Source of the DNA: an uncultured Clostridia bacterium
GTDB lineage: Bacteria > Bacillota > Clostridia > Oscillospirales > Acutalibacteraceae
NCBI GenBank assembly: GCA_937901145.1
Contig: CALCHE010000130.1
Span: 1 to 5,458, forward strand
Direction: 5' to 3'
Length of the DNA stretch: 5,458 nt
Under the pieces are notes generated by a model that did no database searches, was not told the origin of the DNA, and saw only the letters and a list, made by a program, of their open reading frames with translations. Position 1 is the first letter of the stretch; every line of letters begins with the position of its first letter. Positions 1-4,267 of the stretch are shown here, piece after piece. The translations under genes were made by a program, and so were the position numbers.

Positions 1-50
1 GTACGACGGTTTTCAAGACCGTTCCGTTATAACCACTTCGGTATCTCTCC
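1..50 (-). tRNA. tRNA-Ser (anticodon UGA), 5' part, cut by the window edge
   Basis: Read on the minus strand, the gene begins GGAGAGA (5' acceptor strand) at position 50. Then come TA, a D arm with a CCG/CGG stem and a loop containing GTGGTT, a single A, and a perfect 5-bp anticodon stem ACGGT/ACCGT. That stem closes the loop CTTGAAA. The anticodon TGA is at 15-13 and would read UCA serine codons. After the anticodon stem only CGTAC is left, the beginning of the variable arm, so the long class II arm, the T arm and the 3' acceptor strand lie beyond position 1. The GGAGAGA acceptor is typical of bacterial serine tRNAs. Identity is secure from the anticodon stem-loop; the 3' half cannot be judged. 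Confidence 0.92.
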
Positions 51-64
51 GTATTTGCCTAATG

Positions 65-93
65 ATATTACCATATTGTTTGACTCTTGTCAA
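65..93 (-). promoter_or_regulatory. Sigma-A type promoter of the tRNA-Ser gene
   Basis: On the minus strand, TTGACA (93-88) and TAATAT (70-65) are separated by exactly 17 bases. The -35 is perfect consensus and the -10 differs at one position. A transcript would start near 57-59, giving a short leader of about 8 nucleotides before the tRNA 5' end at 50. Just upstream (about 94-122) are A and T tracts that could act as an UP element, as expected for a stable RNA gene. The tRNA therefore seems to be transcribed on its own and not only by readthrough from the gene ending at 159. Confidence 0.85.
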
Positions 94-158
94 GTGGTTT
101 TAGGGAAAAAGTTTAACTTTTTAGGTGTTCAGAAGATATTGAGCATTAATATGTATTT

Positions 159-686
159 TCAGAAAATGATTTCAGGCTCATAGGTAACCTTTACTATTTC
201 GAAATGCTTACAGTTAAATCCGCCTGTGATTTCACGGATAATCATTATCCCTCCTTCTGTAGGGATAAGTTCATCATCGGATAAAATAACACGGTTATAT
301 GTTATTTTTCTGGGCGTTTCTTCCCGGTCTGTAAAGTATGTAGCACCGTATCGGTCTGTATCGGTTATTTCTACCTCGTACTCCATTCCCTCATCTACAG
401 CCGTAAGCAGATTAAGAGGCTGATACATTAAAAGCTGTAAAGCAGTAGCAACTAATATTATAATCACATAAAGCTCCTTGAATAAAAGCTTTTTCGGTAT
501 TTTCTTTCCGAAAATGAACAGAAAGGCGAAGCTTGTCATCACAAAAGCAGTAAGAAGGCAGTAGGCTATGTAGCTGAAAGAAAGATATTCACCACCGATA
601 GTAAATCCGTAAACACACACCGACAGCACGGTGAATATTATTGCGCCTATTACTGAAATCACAGTCTTCTGTTCTTTGGATAACAT
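159..686 (-). CDS. Three-helix membrane protein with an outside C-terminal domain, function unknown
   Basis: A 175-residue protein I do not recognise. Three hydrophobic segments are visible at about residues 9-29, 37-60 and 71-93. The basic stretch KKIPKKLLFK between the second and third puts that loop in the cytoplasm by the positive-inside rule. The N terminus would then be inside, and the last ~80 residues (about 96-175) outside the membrane. This C-terminal part is acidic and rich in alternating hydrophobic residues (for example YEVEITD and IMIIREI), suggesting a small beta-rich domain. The start is well supported: AAAGGAG at 700-694 lies 7 bases before ATG. The upstream gene stops only 14 bases away, so the two are probably cotranscribed and may work together. 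No catalytic motif is visible. No convincing terminator follows before the tRNA promoter. Confidence 0.85.
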   Translation of the reverse strand: MLSKEQKTVISVIGAIIFTVLSVCVYGFTIGGEYLSFSYIAYCLLTAFVMTSFAFLFIFGKKIPKKLLFKELYVIIILVATALQLLMYQPLNLLTAVDEGMEYEVEITDTDRYGATYFTDREETPRKITYNRVILSDDELIPTEGGIMIIREITGGFNCKHFEIVKVTYEPEIIF

Positions 687-700
687 AAAAATTCTCCTTT

Positions 701-1294
701 TTATAATATAACTGAAATCAGAGCGATTATTCCCAGGGTGCCTAAAAACACAGCAGAAATAACGAGGTCAAGAAAATCTCTGTCTTTGCCGTTTATGCTT
801 TTCATATATCCGTATTCTTTTCTGAAAAAATATTTTATAAAGTCACCTTTTGTGCATTTGCAGACACGGACAGGATCTTTCTTTTCAGCTGATTTTAAAA
901 TTTTACAGATTCTCTTTTCTATCTTTTTGAGAACAGTTTTTTCTTTATGTATTCTTTCCTTCGGAGCCATTCCTTCTTCGGAACGGGAAACTTCAGAAAG
1001 CATAAAGGCATACTCCTTGCATTCTGATTTTTTCAGAAGAGTCCTGTCAGCAGGATGAAAGCACAGAACAGCACAGTGGTGACGGTTGCGCTGATGCTTA
1101 AAGTATTTGTTTTCACGCTTGTGTGCGAAATATCTGTGAATATCATCGAGTAATGTATAAGAAGAATGGTGAGATACCGTGGATGCTTTTGTTTCAAAGT
1201 ATTTTTTCGAAACAGAGCATACTATTCCTTTTTCAGCTAAAGCATCACTATATCCTGATATAAGTTTTTCGGCCTTATCCGTTAACTGCTGCAT
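701..1294 (-). CDS. Basic tail-anchored membrane protein, function unknown
   Basis: A protein of 197 residues from the chosen start. I recognise no family. The body is hydrophilic and rich in Lys, Arg and His (for example a cluster HKRENKYFKHQRNRHH near residues 58-73), with six scattered cysteines, including a CKC near residues 145-147. The only membrane segment is the extreme C terminus, about residues 175-197, preceded by GKDRDF. It would thus be a tail-anchored protein with nearly all its mass in the cytoplasm. Two ATG codons, at 1300 and 1294, are possible. The Shine-Dalgarno AAGGAG abuts the first with no spacer but lies 6 bases before the second, so 1294 is preferred. It is first in a probable two-gene operon with the three-helix protein at 159-686. 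The pair follows the spoVA terminator and has its own likely promoter. A sporulation role is possible from position only. Confidence 0.82.
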   Translation of the reverse strand: MQQLTDKAEKLISGYSDALAEKGIVCSVSKKYFETKASTVSHHSSYTLLDDIHRYFAHKRENKYFKHQRNRHHCAVLCFHPADRTLLKKSECKEYAFMLSEVSRSEEGMAPKERIHKEKTVLKKIEKRICKILKSAEKKDPVRVCKCTKGDFIKYFFRKEYGYMKSINGKDRDFLDLVISAVFLGTLGIIALISVIL

Positions 1295-1300
1295 AAGCAT

Positions 1301-1306
1301 CTCCTT
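1301..1306 (-). promoter_or_regulatory. Ribosome binding site that decides the start at 1294
   Basis: AAGGAG on the minus strand directly touches an ATG at 1300-1298 and sits 6 bases before a second in-frame ATG at 1294-1292. Normal spacing is about 5-9 bases, so the second ATG is the better start; the longer form would add only Met-Leu. Confidence 0.75.
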
Positions 1307-1326
1307 GAGTTTTATTTTGTGCTTAT

Positions 1327-1332
1327 ATTATA
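1327..1332 (-). promoter_or_regulatory. Probable -10 element for the two-gene operon ending at 159
   Basis: A perfect TATAAT on the minus strand lies 20 bases upstream of the AAGGAG ribosome binding site and about 60 bases after the spoVAE terminator hairpin. I see no good -35 at 17 bases, where the sequence is a T-rich run. Either the -35 is weak or another factor helps. The call rests on the -10 match and its position between a terminator and a gene start. Confidence 0.45.
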
Positions 1333-1390
1333 TCTTGTCATAGTAAAAAAGAAAAGAGCAAAAAGTGCAAAAATTAAAGGCGAAATCTGC

Positions 1391-1423
1391 ACAAAATGAA
1401 AATAGCCGACCTTCGCCGACTAT
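1391..1423 (-). terminator. Intrinsic terminator of the spoVA operon
   Basis: Three bases after the spoVAE stop codon, the minus strand forms a 9-bp stem, ATAGTCGGC with GTCGGCTAT (1423-1402), closed by the tetraloop GAAG. It is followed by TTTTCATTTTG. Two of the pairs are G-T wobbles in the minus-strand RNA. On the plus strand the same positions are C-A mismatches, so the hairpin is built for leftward transcription. It separates the spoVA genes from the two-gene operon to the left. Confidence 0.8.
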
Positions 1424-1426
1424 AGT

Positions 1427-1795
1427 TCATTGTTTATCCTTACTTTTGGCGAAAACGGAAACCACCAGACCGCAGATTACCGCTGCCATAATGCCCACGG
1501 AGGCTGAGGAGAGCGGACCGCTCAGAATGCCCATCATTCCCTTTTCTGCGATTGCTTCTCTTGTTCCCTTGGCCAAGTTATAGCCGAAGCCTGTCAGCGG
1601 GAGGGTGGCACCTGCACCGGCCCATTCGACCAAAGGCTCATAAATTCCGAGTCCGCCTAATATAACACCGATAATGACGAAGGAAACGAGGATTTTGGCG
1701 GGCGTTAGACGTGTAAGATCGATAAGAAGCTGACCTATGGTACATATAAGACCACCCACAGCGAAGGCCTTAAGAAGAGTCAGAAATAATTCCAT
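1427..1795 (-). CDS. spoVAE: Stage V sporulation protein AE (SpoVAEb type)
   Basis: A membrane component of the SpoVA apparatus, which carries Ca-dipicolinate across the forespore and spore inner membrane. From the chosen start it has 122 residues, close to the ~116-120 usual for this protein, and is hydrophobic nearly throughout. Predicted helices fall at about residues 5-27, 34-52 and 95-116. The family signature GAGATLPLTGFGYN (residues 60-73) aligns with GAGTMVPITGFANS in SpoVAC at 3004-3444, as expected for the two related halves of the SpoVAC/SpoVAEB family. Two starts are possible, GTG at 1798 and ATG at 1795. AAGGAG lies 5 and 8 bases before them, and ATG is preferred. That ATG shares one base with the stop codon of the preceding small gene (TGATG on the minus strand), implying translational coupling. 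It is the last gene of its operon, followed by a clear terminator. Confidence 0.92.
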   Translation of the reverse strand: MELFLTLLKAFAVGGLICTIGQLLIDLTRLTPAKILVSFVIIGVILGGLGIYEPLVEWAGAGATLPLTGFGYNLAKGTREAIAEKGMMGILSGPLSSASVGIMAAVICGLVVSVFAKSKDKQ

Positions 1796-1968
1796 CACAT
1801 CATCTCCTTAAGCTTTTTTACGATACTGCTGTTACCCGAAAGCAGTGTTAAACCTGTAAAAATTGCTATGCCTATGAAAATGATGCATACAGCTTTTTTC
1901 GCATAGTAAAGATATTTACTGCATCTGATAAGGCATAAAAGGCATTTCAGAGCCGATAGCATATTCAT
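1795..1968 (-). CDS. Small membrane protein (57 residues) inside the spoVA operon, not recognised
   Basis: A short frame that fills the space between spoVAD and spoVAE exactly. Its ATG overlaps the spoVAD stop codon as ATGA, and its TGA overlaps the spoVAE start as TGATG. It has its own Shine-Dalgarno, AGAGGTGA at 1982-1975, 6 bases before ATG. The product has a basic, cysteine-bearing N-terminal stretch (Cys9, Cys12, Cys16, spaced like one face of a helix; Arg15, Lys18, Lys24, Lys25). Then follow one hydrophobic helix, about residues 27-43 (IIFIGIAIFTGLTLL within it, with Cys28 at its start), and a short Lys-rich tail. The charge balance suggests the N terminus is inside. It resembles neither SpoVAEa nor any other SpoVA protein I know. 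Tight overlaps on both sides and a separate ribosome binding site make it very likely a real, coupled gene, possibly a small subunit or modulator of the SpoVA channel (inference). Confidence 0.78.
   Translation of the reverse strand: MNMLSALKCLLCLIRCSKYLYYAKKAVCIIFIGIAIFTGLTLLSGNSSIVKKLKEMM
1804..1809 (-). promoter_or_regulatory. Ribosome binding site of spoVAE, inside the small gene
   Basis: AAGGAG is formed by the Lys54-Glu55 codons of the 57-residue gene. It lies 8 bases before ATG (1795) and 5 before the alternative GTG (1798). It supports a start at or next to the stop codon of the small gene. Confidence 0.75.
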
Positions 1969-2990
1969 TTTCTCTCACCTCTTTTTATATTTACTAAATG
2001 TGCTATACCGGGAATACTTTCTCCCTCTTTCGAGGAAACAGGTGACATCAGAGCACCAGTGGCCATAAAGAGAATGTTACTGTATTTTCCTTCTTTCATA
2101 TTTTTCAGAATATGTGAACAGAGAACGCTTGCACTGCAGCCGCATCCCGAGCCACCTGAATGTACATCCTGTTTTTCTCTGTCGTAAATCATAAGACCGC
2201 AGTCGAAATAGTTATCATCAAGCTTTACTCCGCATTCTCTCATCATCAGCTCTTTGAGAAGGCCTGAGCCCACTAACCCAAGATCACCTGTAAAGATGGC
2301 ATCGTAATCCTCGGGCGATGTTTTGGTGTCACGGAAAAATTCGGAAAGGGTTTTGCAGGCGGCAGGCGCCATTGCCGCTCCCATATTAGCCGCATCGGTT
2401 ATGCCAAGATCCTCGATGGTACCGATATGAATTTTATCGATATAGGGAAGAGTGTCATCTGCTTCTGCTGATAGGACTGCAGCGCCTGAGCCTGTAACCG
2501 TCCACTGAGCAGTGGGGGCACGCTGACCTCCGTATTCGAGAGGAAATCTGAACTGCTTTTCTGCGGAACAGAAGTGGGAGCTTGTGGTTGCGATACAGGT
2601 ATTCATACCGCCGCTTTCTATGGCTAGAGATGAGCTGATGAGACTCAGTGCCATAGTGGAGCAGGCACCGTAAAGGCCCGTGAAGGGCATGCGGAATTCA
2701 CGCAGAGCGAAGGCGGAGCCTGTGCATTGATTCAGCAGATCGCCTGCAAAAATACCGTCGATTTCTTCCATTCCCTTACCTGCTTTTTCCAAAGCTGTCA
2801 TAACAGCATTTTTCATCAGAAAGCTTTCTGCTTTTTCCCAGCAGTCTTGTCCTAAAGTTGTATCCTCGAAAACTTTGTCAAAGTCCTTGCCGAGAGGACC
2901 TTCACCTTCTTTTTTTCCTGCTACTGCCGCATAAGAGAGGAAGGAAGGCTTTTTTTCTGTGATTACTGTTTTACCTTGTCTTTTTGCCAT
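1965..2990 (-). CDS. spoVAD: Stage V sporulation protein AD (SpoVAD), thiolase-fold DPA-binding protein
   Basis: A soluble, membrane-associated member of the SpoVA apparatus. In Bacillus, SpoVAD binds dipicolinic acid and has a thiolase-like fold without known thiolase chemistry. The 341-residue length matches the family (338 in B. subtilis, from memory). Conserved blocks in order: GPLGKDFDK (31-39), AGDLLNQ (82-88), YGACST with Cys110 in the thiolase nucleophile position, TTSSH (135-139), EYGGQ (152-156), VTGSGA (165-170), DLGITD (194-199), MAPAA (207-211), FTGDLG (233-238), GGSGCGCSA (279-287) and ATGALMSP (310-317). The start is supported by GAGGAG, which overlaps the spoVAC stop region and lies about 9 bases before ATG. 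Only 13 bases separate it from spoVAC, and its stop overlaps the next start by ATGA. Nothing looks broken. Its C-terminal codons also carry the ribosome binding site of the small downstream gene. Confidence 0.97.
   Translation of the reverse strand: MAKRQGKTVITEKKPSFLSYAAVAGKKEGEGPLGKDFDKVFEDTTLGQDCWEKAESFLMKNAVMTALEKAGKGMEEIDGIFAGDLLNQCTGSAFALREFRMPFTGLYGACSTMALSLISSSLAIESGGMNTCIATTSSHFCSAEKQFRFPLEYGGQRAPTAQWTVTGSGAAVLSAEADDTLPYIDKIHIGTIEDLGITDAANMGAAMAPAACKTLSEFFRDTKTSPEDYDAIFTGDLGLVGSGLLKELMMRECGVKLDDNYFDCGLMIYDREKQDVHSGGSGCGCSASVLCSHILKNMKEGKYSNILFMATGALMSPVSSKEGESIPGIAHLVNIKRGERK
1975..1982 (-). promoter_or_regulatory. Ribosome binding site of the 57-residue gene, inside spoVAD
   Basis: AGAGGTGA on the minus strand lies within the Arg-Gly-Glu codons at the end of spoVAD. 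It sits 6 bases before the ATG at 1968, and AGGTGA pairs well with the 16S rRNA 3' end. A later ATG at 1962 would be 12 bases away, so the first is preferred. Confidence 0.7.
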
Positions 2991-3003
2991 AGTGTTATTC
3001 TCC

Positions 3004-3444
3004 TCAGTAGAGCTTAAAAATATATACTATAAGTCCGTATAGTGCCGCACTTGAACAGCCGAAAACTATTACAGGGCCTGCTATGGAAAACATCTGGGCA
3101 GCAGTTCCTGTTACGGTGCCTTCCGCACGGAATTCCATAGCGGGGGAAACTATCGAATTGGCAAAGCCTGTAATGGGTACCATTGTTCCTGCACCCGCAT
3201 GCTTTGCGATATTGTCAAAGATACCGATACCGGTGAGAATAGCTGTTATGGCTATGACTGTTATCATTGCCAGTGTGCGGCTTTCTTCTTCGTTCATATA
3301 GGCTGAAAACCACCGGTTGAGAAGCTCAGCGAAGGTGCAGATGCTTCCTCCGATGAGAAAGGCGGAAAGACAGTCTTTGACTATAGGGGAGGGTGGGGAG
3401 TATTTTTTGGCAAGATTACCGTATTCGTTTTTTGAAATGGACAT
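3004..3444 (-). CDS. spoVAC: Stage V sporulation protein AC (SpoVAC)
   Basis: An integral membrane protein of the SpoVA apparatus; the Bacillus SpoVAC protein has been described as a mechanosensitive channel-like component acting in DPA release. It has 146 residues, about the normal length (~150). A hydrophilic N terminus (residues 1-22, with the motif KKYSPPSP) precedes hydrophobic segments at about 25-47, 56-76 and 115-143. The signature GAGTMVPITGFANS (84-97) is shared with SpoVAE downstream. The start ATG at 3444 is preceded by AGAAGG at 3456-3451, 6 bases away. It is the first gene of the operon spoVAC-spoVAD-small gene-spoVAE; no spoVAA or spoVAB lies upstream, because a divergent two-component system begins there. 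In Bacillus this operon is read by forespore sigma-G, but I could not find a convincing sigma-G promoter here. Confidence 0.95.
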   Translation of the reverse strand: MSISKNEYGNLAKKYSPPSPIVKDCLSAFLIGGSICTFAELLNRWFSAYMNEEESRTLAMITVIAITAILTGIGIFDNIAKHAGAGTMVPITGFANSIVSPAMEFRAEGTVTGTAAQMFSIAGPVIVFGCSSAALYGLIVYIFKLY

Positions 3445-3534
3445 AAGGAACCTTCTTTTCTTTTTTATTTTCCGTATTTATCTTTTACTGTGAGTGAAAA
3501 AATATTCTTGATTAACTGAAAAAAAGATTTCTGA

Positions 3535-3556
3535 TTAAACAAAAATTTAACAAAAA
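3535..3556 (+). promoter_or_regulatory. Two 11-bp tandem repeats, likely response-regulator operator
   Basis: TTAAACAAAAA (3535-3545) and TTTAACAAAAA (3546-3556) follow each other with no gap and differ at one base. The period is one helical turn. OmpR/PhoB-family regulators bind direct repeats of about this period, and the internal units TAAACA and TTAACA, 5 bases apart, resemble the TTAACA-N5-TTAACA type of box known for Bacillus PhoP. The repeats occupy the place of the -35 for the extended -10 promoter just downstream, which otherwise lacks one. Positive autoregulation by the regulator encoded at 3596-4267 is the inference. The low complexity of the A-rich sequence is a caution. Confidence 0.5.
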
Positions 3557-3558
3557 TG

Positions 3559-3567
3559 TGTTATAAT
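3559..3567 (+). promoter_or_regulatory. Extended -10 promoter of the two-component operon
   Basis: TGTTATAAT combines a perfect TATAAT (3562-3567) with the TGN extension. The bases 17 upstream (ACAAAA) do not resemble a -35, consistent with an extended -10 promoter or an activator-dependent one. The transcript would start near 3573-3575, about 20 bases before the regulator's start codon. This means an upstream in-frame ATG at 3566 lies inside the promoter and is not a start. Confidence 0.7.
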
Positions 3568-3582
3568 GAAAAAAAGTATTTT

Positions 3583-3588
3583 GGGAGG
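3583..3588 (+). promoter_or_regulatory. Ribosome binding site that decides the regulator start at 3596
   Basis: GGGAGG lies 7 bases before ATG at 3596, whereas the in-frame ATG at 3566 has no ribosome binding site and overlaps the -10 element. Confidence 0.88.
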
Positions 3589-3595
3589 CAGAGGA

Positions 3596-4267
3596 ATGTT
3601 TAAAATACTTGTAGTTGAAGACGATAAAAATCTTAACCGTGCCGTCTGTTCTTATTTAGGCCGTAAGGGGTATGAGGCTCAGGGATGTATTGATGTTCCT
3701 AAGGCTTACGAATGTATGGAGAGTACGGTTTTTGATCTTATCATCACAGATATTATGATGCCGGGTATTGACGGATATGAATTTACACGGACGGTGCGTT
3801 TATCGAACAAAGAAATTCCTATTCTTTTCATCAGTGCCAGAGATGATCTTTATTCCAAACAGAGAGGCTTCGGTATGGGCATCGACGACTATATGGTAAA
3901 GCCCATTAACCTGGATGAGCTTATTCTCCGTGTGGAGGCTCTTCTCAGACGCGCGAAGATTGCTTCCAGTAAAGTGGTTACTATGGGTAGTCTTACGATG
4001 AATATGGATGAAAGAACTGCTAAAATTGACGGCAGAGAAATTTCTATGACGGCCAGAGAGTTCAATATTCTCTACAAGCTTCTTTCCTATCCCAATAAAA
4101 CCTTTACCCGTTCTCAGCTTATGGATGAATTCTGGGAGTCTGATACTTCTTCAGGCCCGAGAACAGTCGATGTTTATATGGCCAAGATAAGAGAAAAGGT
4201 TTCTTCCTGTGAGGATTTCGAAATAGTTACCGTTCACGGTCTCGGATATAAGGTGACAGTGAAATGA
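3596..4267 (+). CDS. OmpR/PhoB-family response regulator
   Basis: A DNA-binding transcription regulator activated by phosphorylation, almost certainly by the kinase encoded next. From the start at 3596 it has 223 residues, a standard length. The receiver domain (about 1-118) begins MFKILVVEDD with the acidic pair Asp9/Asp10. It has the phosphate acceptor Asp52 in ITDIMMPG, the switch Ser80 in FISA, Tyr99 and the invariant Lys102-Pro103. The C-terminal winged-helix domain (about 125-223) shows TAREFNILYKLL, the recognition-helix region with RTVDVYMAKIREK, and the closing VHGLGYKV. All key residues are present, so it should be functional. A longer frame starts at 3566, but it lacks a ribosome binding site and overlaps the promoter. 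The stop overlaps the kinase start (ATGA), implying coupled translation. The regulon is unknown; tandem repeats upstream suggest autoregulation. Confidence 0.96.
   Translation: MFKILVVEDDKNLNRAVCSYLGRKGYEAQGCIDVPKAYECMESTVFDLIITDIMMPGIDGYEFTRTVRLSNKEIPILFISARDDLYSKQRGFGMGIDDYMVKPINLDELILRVEALLRRAKIASSKVVTMGSLTMNMDERTAKIDGREISMTAREFNILYKLLSYPNKTFTRSQLMDEFWESDTSSGPRTVDVYMAKIREKVSSCEDFEIVTVHGLGYKVTVK

Noticed and set aside
1..158. tRNA-Ser as an integration site for a mobile element.
   Set aside because: No integrase, direct repeat of the tRNA end or other mobile-element sign is visible, and the tRNA 3' end, where integration usually occurs, is outside the window.
156..168. ATTTTCAGAAAAT palindrome over the stop codon of the three-helix protein gene as a terminator.
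   Set aside because: The stem is only about five A-T rich pairs with one G-C and no T run after it; too weak to support.
738..1058. A plus-strand open frame of 106 codons opposite the tail-anchored protein gene.
   Set aside because: It lies wholly inside a better-supported minus-strand gene, has no good ribosome binding site, and its composition looks like an antisense reading.
3503..3507. GAATA on the minus strand as the -35 of a sigma-G promoter for spoVAC.
   Set aside because: No CATNHTA-like -10 is found at 17-18 bases downstream; the nearest sequence (AAGATAA) fits badly. The region is AT-rich enough for chance matches.
3562..3568. CATTATA on the minus strand as a sigma-G -10 for spoVAC.
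   Set aside because: It is the reverse of the TATAATG of the rightward promoter, no GHATR-like -35 lies 18 bases upstream, and it would leave a leader of well over 100 bases.
3566..3595. A 10-residue N-terminal extension of the response regulator from ATG at 3566.
   Set aside because: That ATG is part of the -10 element and has no ribosome binding site; receiver domains normally begin close to the KILVVEDD strand.
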